Shown one piece after another: positions 18,606 to 28,005 of a stretch of DNA of 64,000 bases; the first letter of the stretch is position 1, and every line of letters starts with the position of its first letter. The DNA is from Corynebacterium diphtheriae. Its GTDB lineage: Bacteria > Actinomycetota > Actinomycetes > Mycobacteriales > Mycobacteriaceae. The stretch covers positions 558,001 to 622,000 of the forward strand of contig NZ_LN831026.1 of assembly GCF_001457455.1 (NCBI RefSeq), read 5' to 3'. The translations under genes and the position numbers were made by a program. The notes beneath the pieces are model-generated. The model was not told the origin of the DNA, did not search any database, and worked only from the letters and a program-made list of their open reading frames with translations.

Positions 18606-19511
18606 CTACACCGCGGGCAGCGTATCGGAGTCAGAAGGATAAGAAGTTTGCGCCCCGCGACCCTGAACGGAGAACGCTCCGACACGGGCTGCGAACGTGG
18701 CGGCGTCGATAAGCGAGTCTCCTTGCAAACGACGTGCCACGAAAGCCCCTGCGAATGCGTCACCAGCACCCGTGGTGTCTACTGCTGTGACGTATGGGGT
18801 GGCAATCGGTGTCACACCAGAAGCATCGGCGACCAGCGCGCCATGTCCACCAAGGGTCAACACCACGGAGGCAAAACCTTGAGAACGCAACGCTTCGATG
18901 AGAACGTGGGGATCCTCGCTGGTTACAGGAGCGCCGAGTTGCTCTAGAATCAACGCCGCCTCATGCTCATTAGCCATCAACGGATCCGCGCGCAGGAGGC
19001 AGTCACGATCGACATCAATCACAGGCGCAAGATTGACTACCACGGTGCCTCGAGCTGCCTGCACTGCGGCGCTAAAACCATCCGCGGGAATCTCACCCTG
19101 TAAGAGCACGATGTCGGCATCCTCGATGGGCTTACGATGGTGTTCCACGTAGTCCGCGGTGACATGCGCGTTCGCGCCGGGGATAACGATGATGCTGTTT
19201 TCGCCGTCATCAGAAACTTGAATATAAGCAACGCCGGTATTGCCGTCGATTGCTTCGACCGCGTCTAAGTTCACGCCGGAAGATCGCAGGATTTTCAGTG
19301 CGTGGTCGGCATAGGTGTCGTTTCCTACCGCGCCTACGAACGACACAGTTGCACCTTGCAGCGCGGCGGCAACGGCTTGGTTTGCGCCTTTGCCGCCTGG
19401 GCTGATGGTGGAGTCGTGGCCAAGGAGGGTTTCGCCTGGGCTGGGATGTCGTGCTACTTGGATGCTGACGTCAGCGTTGATCGAACCAACAACAGTCATA
19501 GATGAGGACAT
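18606..19511 (-). CDS. rbsK: ribokinase
   Basis: This 301-residue PfkB-family sugar kinase phosphorylates ribose at C5. It shows VGSINADVSIQVARHPSPGE at the N-terminus, SPGGKGANQAVAAA, and the C-terminal DTTGAGDAFAGAF with the catalytic Asp. It lies downstream of an RbsR-like regulator on the same strand with a 144-bp gap, and no ribose transporter is in the window. GGAGAG precedes the start. Confidence 0.92.
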   Translation of the reverse strand: MSSSMTVVGSINADVSIQVARHPSPGETLLGHDSTISPGGKGANQAVAAALQGATVSFVGAVGNDTYADHALKILRSSGVNLDAVEAIDGNTGVAYIQVSDDGENSIIVIPGANAHVTADYVEHHRKPIEDADIVLLQGEIPADGFSAAVQAARGTVVVNLAPVIDVDRDCLLRADPLMANEHEAALILEQLGAPVTSEDPHVLIEALRSQGFASVVLTLGGHGALVADASGVTPIATPYVTAVDTTGAGDAFAGAFVARRLQGDSLIDAATFAARVGAFSVQGRGAQTSYPSDSDTLPAV

Positions 19512-19655
19512 ACTTTTTCAGTCTCTCCTTTCCACAGCAGCATGGCAGCCACCGTCTACGTCAAGGGCGTAGGTAGTCCTTGGGAAGTACTTATTCACCA
19601 TTATTAAGGAAATATATGGTCGGTGGCTGGATTTCTGTCGTGGGGGTGAGAAGTG

Positions 19656-20711
19656 CTACACCGCCAACGAATGGGAAGCCCGCAGCGCAAGCGTTGTCGG
19701 GATGACGCATGACGTTGCTCGTTCGCCGTTATTCATATGCGAGTAAAGCATGTCGAATGCGCGTTGTCCCATGTCATCGACCTGCTGGTCAATGGTGGTA
19801 ATAGGCCGCTCTTGGAGCATAAACGCTGGGGTGTTGTCGTAGCCGATCAACGCCACATCCTTACCGATGCGAAGTCCACGGGCGTAGATCGCCTGAATCG
19901 CGCCGACCGTCATCATCATATCGCCGGTCAAAATGCTATTGACTCCGCGATCGAGGAGCTCGTGCGTACCAGCAAAACCGGCCTCGCTGGAGTAGCCGCC
20001 AAAATAAACGTCAGGGGAAGGAATTCCCAGTTCGCTCTTGATTGACGTGATCGCTTCGAGGCGTTCCCTGCCTGTCGACGTATCTTGTGGCCCGGCAAGG
20101 TATCCTATCGCCGCCCCTGGGTTCAGGCTTAGCATTCGCAGAGCCTCTTTCATCGCTGGCAGTGGATCAGAGGTGACGGATGGAACCGCATTGTGGGTGA
20201 CTGTTCGATCGGCTGCAACGATGGGTGTGCCTTGTTCTGTAATGGTAGTGATTTGTTGAGCAGACTGAACGTGGGGGACTACGATGATGCCGTCAACCTG
20301 CTGGCTGTTGAGAATATCCAAAGCACTGTTAATAAGCTCGGGCGATTCCGCTGAGTTAGCCATCATGCAGCAGTAGCCCTTAAGACTTGCGGCTTCTTGA
20401 ATAGCTGATGCTAGCTGGTTGAAGTAAGGGTTGCGGATATTTGGCAGGACAATGCCAATAGTGTTGGACTTTTGGCTGCGGAGCGCCTTTGCCTGAGCAT
20501 TTGGCCGATAGTTGAGCCTAGCAGCTGCTTCTTCGACTACGCTGCGGGTTGATTCGGAGATAACGGGGTTACGGGCTAGCGCGCGCGACACGGTACTGAT
20601 AGACAAGCCAGTGTCGGCGGCAATGTCTTTTAGGGTGATGCTTTGTCGCCCTCTGCGCCATGTAGGTGATTTCTCTGCGTTCTCAACTGTTGGTTGAGAG
20701 ATGTCACTCAT
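19656..20711 (-). CDS. rbsR: LacI-family repressor, probably RbsR
   Basis: This 351-residue LacI-type regulator has an N-terminal helix-turn-helix (ITLKDIAADTGLSISTVSRAL with the hinge RPNAQAKALR) and a periplasmic-binding-like sensor domain. Because rbsK follows on the same strand, ribose control is the likely role. A perfect GCAAACGTTTGC palindrome 17 bp upstream of the start is a LacI-family type operator, suggesting autoregulation. Confidence 0.88.
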   Translation of the reverse strand: MSDISQPTVENAEKSPTWRRGRQSITLKDIAADTGLSISTVSRALARNPVISESTRSVVEEAAARLNYRPNAQAKALRSQKSNTIGIVLPNIRNPYFNQLASAIQEAASLKGYCCMMANSAESPELINSALDILNSQQVDGIIVVPHVQSAQQITTITEQGTPIVAADRTVTHNAVPSVTSDPLPAMKEALRMLSLNPGAAIGYLAGPQDTSTGRERLEAITSIKSELGIPSPDVYFGGYSSEAGFAGTHELLDRGVNSILTGDMMMTVGAIQAIYARGLRIGKDVALIGYDNTPAFMLQERPITTIDQQVDDMGQRAFDMLYSHMNNGERATSCVIPTTLALRASHSLAV

Positions 20712-20727
20712 GCGTACCTACTTTTCT

Positions 20728-20739
20728 GCAAACGTTTGC
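20728..20739. promoter_or_regulatory. LacI-family operator upstream of rbsR
   Basis: GCAAACGTTTGC is a perfect 12-bp palindrome with the central CG typical of LacI/CcpA-type operators, just before the rbsR start. No second copy is seen before rbsK. Confidence 0.7.
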
Positions 20740-21010
20740 GTGTCTATTGTTAATTTTGAATCTACTGAGGTTGCTGTTTTTAAGTCAAGATTGAGAAACC
20801 CATCAGTGATGGGCGCCATAAAGGTATGTTAAAAATGGAATAGATTTCCTTGGGAAATTAGCAAATATTCTGTACTTGGAATAATGCTTCTAGCTGTGGT
20901 TTCGTGTATTTTTTTGCGCGCTAAAAGGATATTATTTTTATTTTTTTCGTTACAAAGTTGACTAATGTTCTGGGTGCGAAATTGTTGTGTTATTTATATA
21001 AGTAATGTTT
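20740..21010. other. AT-rich region upstream of rbsR
   Basis: This AT-rich stretch of about 270 bp has no open frame with family resemblance. It probably holds the rbsR promoter. Confidence 0.35.
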
Positions 21011-21484
21011 TAAAACCGGAAGAGCCACTTTGGTGATGTCAATACGACCTTCGGCGATGCCGACTTCGGATGGTTCGGCATGCTCGTCGGTGGCGGCGCT
21101 CGCGTAGGTGGTCCGCTCGGCATCGTCCTAGTGATCCTGGTTGGTCTTACAGGTGCTGCTGCGGTTCCGGCCCAGGGTTTGACCCGTACATACCCGAAGG
21201 TCTTGCCACCGAAGGGCGCTCCGGTTCCTCCGAGCCACCATTCGGGGATATTTCGAAGGATTTTTCTCGACACTTCACACCAAATCGCAAGAAAACCGGC
21301 CGTTTGACTGGATTTGGTGTGAAGTGCCGTCTTTTCGGGGGTGAGCGGGGGTGGCTCGCCCACCAGCGCCCACCAGCGCCCACCAACGCCAGCCAAGCCA
21401 TGGTTGTGAAAAACGTCCCACTCCACACAGAGCCACGCCCGAACCCCGGCGAACTAATCAATGCACTCTAAAACCGGAAGAGCC
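21011..21484. repeat. segment bounded by 16-bp direct repeats, with gene remnant
   Basis: TAAAACCGGAAGAGCC occurs at 21011-21026 and again at 21469-21484. Between them, plus-strand codons from 21026 read FGDADFGWFGML and then a hydrophobic stretch (PLGIVLVILVGLTGAA), like the last part of a membrane protein without its beginning. This is followed by a 56-bp hairpin and three CACCAGCGCC-like tandem units near 21360. Open frames on both strands look like shadows. It could be a decayed gene, an excision scar or a small non-autonomous element; no transposase is present. Confidence 0.5.
21271..21326. repeat. 16-bp perfect inverted repeat
   Basis: CACTTCACACCAAATC (21271-21286) pairs with GATTTGGTGTGAAGTG (21311-21326). 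The loop itself contains an inner palindrome around CCGGCCG. It lies inside the direct-repeat-bounded segment. Confidence 0.7.
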
Positions 21485-21507
21485 GAAAAACCTCGCATTT
21501 AGTATGC

Positions 21508-21554
21508 AAAAAGGCTTGATCTACCCCATAGTGAGGGGCAGGTCAAGCCTTTTT
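21508..21554. terminator. bidirectional terminator behind accE
   Basis: AAAAAGGCTTGA pairs with TCAAGCCTTTTT and holds an inner CCCC/GGGG stem. A-rich and T-rich flanks allow termination in both directions. It lies about 20 bp past the accE stop. Confidence 0.8.
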
Positions 21555-21574
21555 GACTAATGATCTGAGTAACT

Positions 21575-21835
21575 TTAGAAGAAGCTCATGTTTCTAAACG
21601 CGGTGGGGTTGTAGGTTCTGGGGCGCTGAAGGCGCTCTTCTATGCTTCCCCACAAGTTGCGTTCGCGCTCTTGCTTGGATTGCTGTGCAGCATTATCTGC
21701 CATGGACGCAAAAAGGGCCGTCAGGGTAGCTACTTGTGTTGGATCGGGGTTGCCTTTAACAACACGCAGAATCGGCTTTTGCTGTGCGCTCTCTGGCGTT
21801 GACTGAGCTTGTGCGTCAGATACTGAGTCAGACAT
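21575..21835 (-). CDS. accE: acyl-CoA carboxylase epsilon subunit
   Basis: This 86-residue small subunit is recognised by LRVVKGNPDPTQVATLTAL near residue 24, the signature of actinobacterial AccE/PccE, and by the WGSIEERLQRPR C-terminal part. It stabilises or activates the AccBC-AccD1 complex. It follows accD2 on the same strand, separated by about 95 bp containing a strong hairpin. Confidence 0.93.
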   Translation of the reverse strand: MSDSVSDAQAQSTPESAQQKPILRVVKGNPDPTQVATLTALFASMADNAAQQSKQERERNLWGSIEERLQRPRTYNPTAFRNMSFF

Positions 21836-21877
21836 GTCAAACCTATTTCAAAATATGGGGAAGATGGATGCGAGGCA

Positions 21878-21913
21878 TTCTACCTCACCTAGACTGCAAG
21901 GGGTGAGGTAGAA
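21878..21913 (-). promoter_or_regulatory. strong hairpin between accD2 and accE
   Basis: TTCTACCTCACC and GGTGAGGTAGAA form a perfect 12-bp stem around a 12-base loop with no T-run. It may be a partial terminator or an mRNA processing or stability element setting AccD2:AccE ratios. Its function is inferred. Confidence 0.5.
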
Positions 21914-21930
21914 GACGTACCTGTGGTGGT

Positions 21931-23562
21931 TTACAGCGGAATGTTGCCGTGCTTCTTTGCAGGAACGTTAACAACCTTGCGGTCCAAAAGGCGGAGGCCT
22001 TCGATGATCTGACCACGGGTTTCGCTTGGTGGAATAACGGCGTCGACATAGCCACGCTCAGCTGCCATGTAAGGGTTGACCAAAGTTTCTTCGTACTCGC
22101 GCTCGTATTCCTTAGCTACAGCGAGCATGTCCTTGCCCTCGGCAGCAGCGGCCTTGATTTCCTTGCGGTAGATGAATCCCACGGCACCAGCGGCACCCAT
22201 GACAGCGATCTGTGCGGTTGGCCATGCCAAGACGAGGTCAGCGCCCATGTCCTTCGAACCCATCACGCAGTAAGCGCCACCGTAGGACTTGCGGGTAATC
22301 ACAGTGATCTTGCCGACGGTTGCCTCGGAGTAGGCATAAAGGAGCTTAGCACCACGGCGAATGATTCCGTCGTATTCTTGGCTGGTGCCTGGTAGGAAGC
22401 CAGGTACGTCAACGAATTCGATGATCGGAACATTAAACGCATCGCAGGTGCGGATAAAACGAGCAGCCTTCTCAGCGGCCTTGATGTCGAGGCAGCCAGC
22501 GAACTCGGTTGGCTGGTTAGCAACAATACCAACGCTGCGTCCTTCGACGCGGCCGAAGCCGACAATGATATTGCCTGCGTAGTTTTCCTGGATCTCGAAG
22601 AAATCGCCATCATCAAGAATGCGAGTGATCACGTCCTTCATGTCGTATGGCTGATTAGGGGAATCAGGGATGATCGTGTCCAGCTCGAGATCGGAGTCGG
22701 TGATGTTCTCCTTGATGGAGCCCACCATGATCTCGGCGGGCTCGCGAGGGGCTTCTGCGCGGTTGTTGGAAGGCAAGAAGCCTACGAGGTCACGAACCCA
22801 GTCGAGGGCATCAGCATCGTCGGATGCGGTGTAATGAGAGGTACCAGAGGTGGCCATGTGGGTGTGTGCACCACCGAGCTCCTCTTGTGTGACTTCTTCG
22901 CCGGTGACCGTCTTGATCACGTCTGGTCCGGTGATGAACATCTTGGAGGTTTTGTCCACCATGATGATGAAGTCGGTGAGGGCAGGGGAGTACACGTGGC
23001 CACCTGCACAAGCACCCATGATGAGCGAGATCTGTGGGATAACGCCGGAAGCGAGGGTGTTGCGGTAGAAGATCTTGGAGTAAAGGCCAAGGGATACAAC
23101 GCCCTCTTGAATACGAGCGCCTGCACCTTCATTAATACCGATCAGTGGAACGCCGGTTTTAATGGCAAGATCCATGATCTTAACGATTTTCTCGCCGTAG
23201 ACCTCACCAAGAGCACCGCCAAACACTGCTCCGTCTTGGGAGAAAACGCAGACCTTGCGACCGTCGATAGTGCCGTAGCCGGTGACCACGCCATCGGTAA
23301 CGGGGCGCTTGGCATCAAGACCGAAGTTCTTAGAGCGGTGACGGGCGAGAGCGTCAACCTCTACAAAGGAGCCTTCATCAAGGAGGTACTCAATGCGCTC
23401 ACGGGCGGTCTTCTTGCCCTTTGCGTGAACTTTTTCGATGGATGCAGGACCCATAGGAGCTTGGGTTTCTGCGATACGTGCACGAAGATCCGCAAGCTTG
23501 CCTGCGGTCGTTGTCAGGTCGGGGGTTTGGGCCCCTGCGTCGTTAATCGTTGCGGCAGTCAT
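21931..23562 (-). CDS. accD2: acyl-CoA carboxylase beta subunit AccD2 (DtsR2 type)
   Basis: This 543-residue carboxyltransferase takes the carboxyl group from AccBC biotin to an acyl-CoA. Crotonase-fold motifs are visible: [44 protein letters not shown] and the C-terminal [18 protein letters not shown]. It matches the C. glutamicum DtsR2/AccD2 sequence as I recall it, including the KKHGNIPL end; AccD2 acts in the mycolate extender pathway. The ATG at 23562 is chosen: TACACT lies 8 bp upstream (leaderless) and the longer upstream frame is unlike the family. accE follows on the same strand. Confidence 0.94.
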   Translation of the reverse strand: MTAATINDAGAQTPDLTTTAGKLADLRARIAETQAPMGPASIEKVHAKGKKTARERIEYLLDEGSFVEVDALARHRSKNFGLDAKRPVTDGVVTGYGTIDGRKVCVFSQDGAVFGGALGEVYGEKIVKIMDLAIKTGVPLIGINEGAGARIQEGVVSLGLYSKIFYRNTLASGVIPQISLIMGACAGGHVYSPALTDFIIMVDKTSKMFITGPDVIKTVTGEEVTQEELGGAHTHMATSGTSHYTASDDADALDWVRDLVGFLPSNNRAEAPREPAEIMVGSIKENITDSDLELDTIIPDSPNQPYDMKDVITRILDDGDFFEIQENYAGNIIVGFGRVEGRSVGIVANQPTEFAGCLDIKAAEKAARFIRTCDAFNVPIIEFVDVPGFLPGTSQEYDGIIRRGAKLLYAYSEATVGKITVITRKSYGGAYCVMGSKDMGADLVLAWPTAQIAVMGAAGAVGFIYRKEIKAAAAEGKDMLAVAKEYEREYEETLVNPYMAAERGYVDAVIPPSETRGQIIEGLRLLDRKVVNVPAKKHGNIPL

Positions 23563-23570
23563 GACACAAT

Positions 23571-23576
23571 AGTGTA
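23571..23576 (-). promoter_or_regulatory. -10 box of accD2, leaderless transcript likely
   Basis: TACACT on the minus strand stands 8 bp before the accD2 ATG, with no ribosome-binding sequence in between. Confidence 0.5.
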
Positions 23577-24192
23577 GGGGCTGGGGCAAAAACTTGTGAA
23601 CTGTTTGACAATTTTGTCGAATCCACGGCAAAAAACTTTGCATGTGGGGGTAGATGATTTTCTCTCGGGAGGTATTAACCTGCGGTTATTGTTTTATTCG
23701 GGGGAGGGGTGATGGACTTTAATTAGGGATTTTCTGGAGAAAAGCATGTATATCGTGATTTCGGGTGGTCTGGCAAGTTCTTATGTGGGGTGAAGATCTG
23801 GTTTTAGTAGTGGGGTAGCACTTTGGGATGTATTGCACAGTTTTCCGGCTTAATTTTTACTAATACCTAATTGTTAGATTTTTGTATTGTGACCAGTGTT
23901 ATTTTGTTTTGGGTAGCTTGTTGATTTGATCAATTTAAAAGCGGAGGGTTACCAAAGGTTTTCACTGAAAACTTTCTTAAAATATGTAAAACTGTTGTTT
24001 GGGTAGGTTTTATAAAAGATGGATGGAGACTCGGTTAGGGTGCCCCCACTTAGGTTGCTCATTTAATGCAAAGCTGTTACCAATAAATTGATCCAACATC
24101 TAAACCAAGGTTGTCCATAGAAATTTTGCAGCTTTTGTGTAAAAATCTGCCTGAAATCTTTCTATATTCCCTCATTCTGAAAGAGAGATTCG
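23577..24192. other. AT-rich region between accD2 and surface-protein gene
   Basis: This region of about 600 bp is clearly more AT-rich than the neighbouring core genes and has no supported gene. It likely holds the promoter of the surface-protein gene. The composition, with the broken gene that follows, suggests an insertion between the two accD genes. Confidence 0.4.
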
Positions 24193-25180
24193 ATGAAGTC
24201 TGTCAAGCTTGCGGTTGTTTCTGCATCCACCGCGCTATCTGTCCTTGCTGTAGGAACCGCTGTGACTGGTGCGGAAGAGGCTAAAGTTTCTGCATGTGCT
24301 GCCGCAGAGAGCAAGGCGAGTGCTTCGAAAGAAAAAGCTGCTGCAGCTCAAGCGTATGTAGATAAAAAAAATCCAAGAAATTACTTCTGCAGATCCTGAT
24401 GTTATTCAGTCGATGCGCGAACTTGAGCAAGCGAAATCAGCGCTTGAAACTGCAAAGTGGGAATTGGGTGCAGCTGAAGATCTGAATGATGAGTCGAAAC
24501 CTGCGGGGAATGCACTAAAAGCTCTCTTGGACCGGAAGCTGATGAACGCTTTGTCTGCAACATCTAAAGCTCGTCAAAATTTTGAGCGTGCTGAATTGGC
24601 TCTCCATGAATCTAAAGAGAATTGGATTCAGAGTGGAATTAATGGCATTGGGGTAGGTGTTAACCGTGACGAAAGACTTGAAATAGAAAATAACTTAGAT
24701 AAAGCTTTGAAAAAAATGTCAGAAGCGGATGAAAGGCTATCTGCGGCGCTGCTTGCCCTGACTTTCATAAGACAGGACATTATTGACGATAAGGCTGCGG
24801 TGGAAAAGTCGCAGGAAAAACGTCACGAAGTTGCTGAAAAGTACATTGCTCAAGCGAAGGCTGCGATTGAGGCTGCAAAGCCTTTGATTGAAGCTGCAGA
24901 AACCTACTCTAAGATCTCTGTTGGGAATGCGCTTGAAGCTGCAAAGCAGGACCCAGAGGTCTTGAAAGCTGAAGAAGAAGCTAAGAAGTTGAATGATCAG
25001 GCTGTTCTTGATCAAAAAGCTGCTGAAAAATGTGCAGCGGATGAGGTTGCAAAAAAGGGAGAGAAGTCTGAGGGCAACTCCAAGTTCTTCGGTATTCTTG
25101 CTGCAGTTCTAGGTGGCCTTGGTTTGGCTGGCTTGGTTGCTTACTTCATGCCAATGATCATGAAATTTTTCAACCGCTAA
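24193..25180 (+). pseudogene. secreted coiled-coil, membrane-anchored protein, frameshifted at an A8 tract
   Basis: The first frame (24193-24399) encodes a signal peptide (KSVKLAVVSASTALSVLAVG, cleavage near VTGAEE) and an Ala/Lys-rich start. It then meets eight A residues at 24364-24371 and terminates. With seven A's the frame runs on as KKIQEITSADPDV into the frame of 24413-25180, giving 328 residues: long Ala/Glu/Lys heptad-like helices (about 60-290), then a C-terminal membrane helix (FFGILAAVLGGLGLAGLVAY) and a basic tail. It is probably a cell-surface coiled-coil protein of unknown function. The tract could be a phase-variation switch, a slippage site or a fixed mutation. Confidence 0.8.
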
Positions 25181-25206
25181 ATCGAACTTCTACGTTTCTC
25201 AGTAGA

Positions 25207-25255
25207 AAAACTGGCCTAGATTACTCATGAACAGTGGATGATCTAGGCCAGTTTT
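25207..25255. terminator. terminator after the surface-protein gene
   Basis: AAAACTGGCCTAGAT pairs with ATCTAGGCCAGTTTT, a 15-bp perfect stem, about 25 bp past the stop. Confidence 0.85.
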
Positions 25256-25303
25256 GTGCTATCTGGCTATTGGGCGATAGCAGTTACGTTGTGAATAAAT
25301 ACC

Positions 25304-25342
25304 TGTGGCTGCCTCTCCTGAAACCTAGGAAGGGCAGCCACA
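25304..25342 (-). terminator. hairpin behind accD1
   Basis: TGTGGCTGCC pairs with GGCAGCCACA, about 80 bp past the accD1 stop in its direction. The T-tract is weak, so it is a probable terminator. Confidence 0.55.
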
Positions 25343-25422
25343 TTCTTATCTCGTACTAACGCTCGCTCCGAGTATCCGCGCTAGTGCGAGAAGCTTAAAA
25401 GGATCTCACCAGTACAACGCTT

Positions 25423-27054
25423 TTAGAGCGGGATGTTGCCGTGTTTGCGGGCTGGGCGTTGCACGTGCTTGTTGCGCAGTAGGCGGAGGTTGCGGGAAAT
25501 GTGTCCGCGGGTTTCGCTGGGGAGGATGACTGCGTCGATAAGCCCGCGTTCGGCGGCCATGTATGGATTGAGCATGTGGTTTTCGTATTCTTGCTCGAAA
25601 GCTTGGGTGAGGGCGAAAACATCTTCGTCGTTTTCTACTGCCTTGGCTAGTTCTTTGCGGTGTAGGAATCCTACGGCTCCGGCGGCGCCCATGACGGCGA
25701 TTTGGGCGGTGGGCCAGGCGAGGTTAACGTCGGCGCCGAGTCCCTTGGACCCCATCACGCAGTAGGCTCCGCCGTAGGCTTTGCGCATGGTGACGGTAAT
25801 CTTTGGCACTGTTGCTTCGCCGTAGGCGTAGAGGAGTTTGGCGCCGCGGCGCAGGATGCCGTTATGTTCTTGTCCGGCGCCCGGGAGGAAACCTGGGACG
25901 TCGACAAGCATGACGACGGGGATGTTGAAGGCATCGCAGGTGCGGATGAAGCGTGCTGCTTTTTCGGAGGCGTCGATGTCGAGGCATCCCGCGAGTTGTG
26001 TAGGTTGATTGGCAACAAAGCCGATGGATTCGCCCTCGATGCGTCCGAATGCGATGACGACGTTTTCGGCGCGGTCGGCTTGAATCTCAAGGTAGTCGCC
26101 GTCGTCGGTGAGGGACTCGATGATGTCGCGTACGTCGTAGGGGCTGGCGGGGGAGTCGGGGATGATGTGGTCGAGGCGCAGATCATCAGGGGTGAGGTTG
26201 TCGTCGATGCTGCCGTCCTCACGGTCATAGTCCTCGCGTGGTGCCATGCTGCGATTGTTGGAGGGCAGGAAGCCTACGAGTTCTTGAACGAATTCGAGTG
26301 CGTCTTCGTCGCTGGATGCGGTGTAGTGGCTGTTGCCGGCGGCAGCCATGTGTGCGGAGGCGCCGCCGAGTTCTTCTTGGGTAATCATTTCGCCGGTGAC
26401 GGTTTTGATCACGTCGGGGCCGGTGACGAACATTTTGGAGGTTTGATCCACCATGACCACGAAGTCCGTGAGTGCTGGGGAATAGGCATTTCCTCCCGCG
26501 CAGGCGCCCATGATGACGGAGATTTGGGGGACAACTCCGGAAGCGTTGATGTTGTGGTAGAAGGTGCGGGCGATCATGTCGAGGGAGACCGCACCGTCTT
26601 GGATGCGGGCGCCTGCGCCTTCGTAAAGGCCGATGAGGGGGCGGCCGGTTGTGACAGCAAGTTCCATAATTTTGATCATTTTTTCGCCGTAGACCTCGCC
26701 GAGGGCGCCGCCGAAAACGGTGCCGTCTTGGGAGAAGATGCACACTTCGCGGCCGTCGATGGTGCCCCAGCCGGTGACGATTCCGTCGGTGACGGGGCGC
26801 TTGCCGTAGAGGCCGAAGTCGTGGGTGCGGTGTCGTGCGAGCTGGTCGGTTTCGATGAAGGAGCCTTCGTCGAGGAGATAGTCGAGGCGTTCGCGTGCTG
26901 TCATTCGGCCCTGTCCGCGCACTTTGTTGAGTGCCGTTTCGCCCATCGGAGTGTTGGCTTCAGCGCGCCGTGCCTTGAAGTCGGCGATCTTGCCTGCGGT
27001 GGTGCTTGGGTGGTGTAAAGCGTCCACGTCGATAAAAGATGAGGAAATGGTCAT
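25423..27054 (-). CDS. accD1: acyl-CoA carboxylase beta subunit AccD1 (DtsR1 type)
   Basis: This 543-residue carboxyltransferase pairs with AccBC and AccE to make malonyl-CoA for fatty acid synthesis. Motifs: [70 protein letters not shown]. The sequence matches C. glutamicum DtsR1/AccD1 as recalled, including RPARKHGN at the end. It is a paralogue of the neighbouring accD2, and divergent from birA, whose product biotinylates its partner AccBC. The minus-strand -10 TATCCT is 8 bp before the ATG, so a leaderless message is likely. Confidence 0.95.
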   Translation of the reverse strand: MTISSSFIDVDALHHPSTTAGKIADFKARRAEANTPMGETALNKVRGQGRMTARERLDYLLDEGSFIETDQLARHRTHDFGLYGKRPVTDGIVTGWGTIDGREVCIFSQDGTVFGGALGEVYGEKMIKIMELAVTTGRPLIGLYEGAGARIQDGAVSLDMIARTFYHNINASGVVPQISVIMGACAGGNAYSPALTDFVVMVDQTSKMFVTGPDVIKTVTGEMITQEELGGASAHMAAAGNSHYTASSDEDALEFVQELVGFLPSNNRSMAPREDYDREDGSIDDNLTPDDLRLDHIIPDSPASPYDVRDIIESLTDDGDYLEIQADRAENVVIAFGRIEGESIGFVANQPTQLAGCLDIDASEKAARFIRTCDAFNIPVVMLVDVPGFLPGAGQEHNGILRRGAKLLYAYGEATVPKITVTMRKAYGGAYCVMGSKGLGADVNLAWPTAQIAVMGAAGAVGFLHRKELAKAVENDEDVFALTQAFEQEYENHMLNPYMAAERGLIDAVILPSETRGHISRNLRLLRNKHVQRPARKHGNIPL

Positions 27055-27179
27055 GTTTTGAGAGGATAGCGCCTCGATGGTTAGTTTTCAATACAAAAAC
27101 GTTCGGCGTGTCGAAAATTAAAAAATTTCTCCACAAAGGTCACCGGCAGCCGGCATACCCACCTTTTTGCGGCAACGAC

Positions 27180-27185
27180 TATTAT
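27180..27185 (+). promoter_or_regulatory. -10 box of birA
   Basis: TATTAT lies 7 bp before the birA ATG at 27193; AAGG in the short spacer is too close to serve as a normal ribosome site. Confidence 0.45.
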
Positions 27186-27192
27186 CTAAGGA

Positions 27193-28005
27193 ATGACTTC
27201 CCCCGTGTCTTCTGATTCCCGCGCCCCCTTGGACATTGCTTGGCTTCGCGAACAGCTCGTTGAAAACGGGCCCTACAACCGTCTCGAGCACACGATGGCA
27301 ACAGGATCGACAAACACGGATCTCGTGGCGGCAGCACATGCTGGGGCACCGGAATGGACAGCATTTCTTACCGAACACCAGTCACAAGGTCGCGGGCGTA
27401 TGGGGCGCAAATATGAATCACCTGTGGGCGCACAGCTCACCCTTTCCGTTCTTATCCGTCCCCGCAAAGAATCGGTTTCTCGGTTAGGTACCATGCCACT
27501 TGCCACAGGTCTCGCGCTTGTCGACGTCCTCGGCTCCGATCCCCGTATCGGCCTCAAATGGCCCAACGACCTGCTATGCGACGGTCGCAAGCTCTGCGGC
27601 ATTTTGGCAGAAGCTGTAAGCCTTGGTGATCACCCTGCCGTCGTAATTGGTTTAGGGCTTAATACCGCGCTGACCAAAGAAGAACTCCCTGTCGCCCACG
27701 CCACCAGCCTTGATCTTGAGGGCATTGCTTATGAGCGCAACCAGCTGGCCGTGGATGTGCTCAACGCCTTGTATAAGCGCCTGAACCAATGGATTGCGGG
27801 TGATCCCTCGCTGATGGGGGACTATCGACGCGTGTGTACGTCGATAGGCGCGGATGTGCGCGTCGTGTTGTCAGAAGATAAGGAACTGCTTGGAGTGGCT
27901 GAGTCTGTCACCGATGAAGGCCTCATCTGCGTGCGCGATGCTAGCGGTGAACTCCATGAATTTATGGTCGGTGACGTGACCCATCTGCGCCTTCAGGATA
28001 AATAA
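27193..28005 (+). CDS. birA: biotin--[acetyl-CoA carboxylase] ligase
   Basis: This 270-residue enzyme activates biotin with ATP and attaches it to the AMKM lysines of AccBC and pyruvate carboxylase. Motifs: TMATGSTNTDL, HQSQGRGRMGRKYESPVGAQLTLS (biotinyl-AMP loop, with its Gly-Arg-Gly-Arg), GLKWPNDLLCDGRKLCGIL and VVIGLGLN, then the short C-terminal beta domain. There is no N-terminal DNA-binding domain, so it is a ligase only. It is divergent from accD1, and the next gene starts directly after its stop. Confidence 0.94.
   Translation: MTSPVSSDSRAPLDIAWLREQLVENGPYNRLEHTMATGSTNTDLVAAAHAGAPEWTAFLTEHQSQGRGRMGRKYESPVGAQLTLSVLIRPRKESVSRLGTMPLATGLALVDVLGSDPRIGLKWPNDLLCDGRKLCGILAEAVSLGDHPAVVIGLGLNTALTKEELPVAHATSLDLEGIAYERNQLAVDVLNALYKRLNQWIAGDPSLMGDYRRVCTSIGADVRVVLSEDKELLGVAESVTDEGLICVRDASGELHEFMVGDVTHLRLQDK

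Noticed and set aside
21010..21426. Minus-strand 138-residue open frame in the direct-repeat segment as a gene
   Set aside because: Low-complexity Pro/Trp-rich translation, no ribosome site, and it runs through the hairpin and direct repeat.
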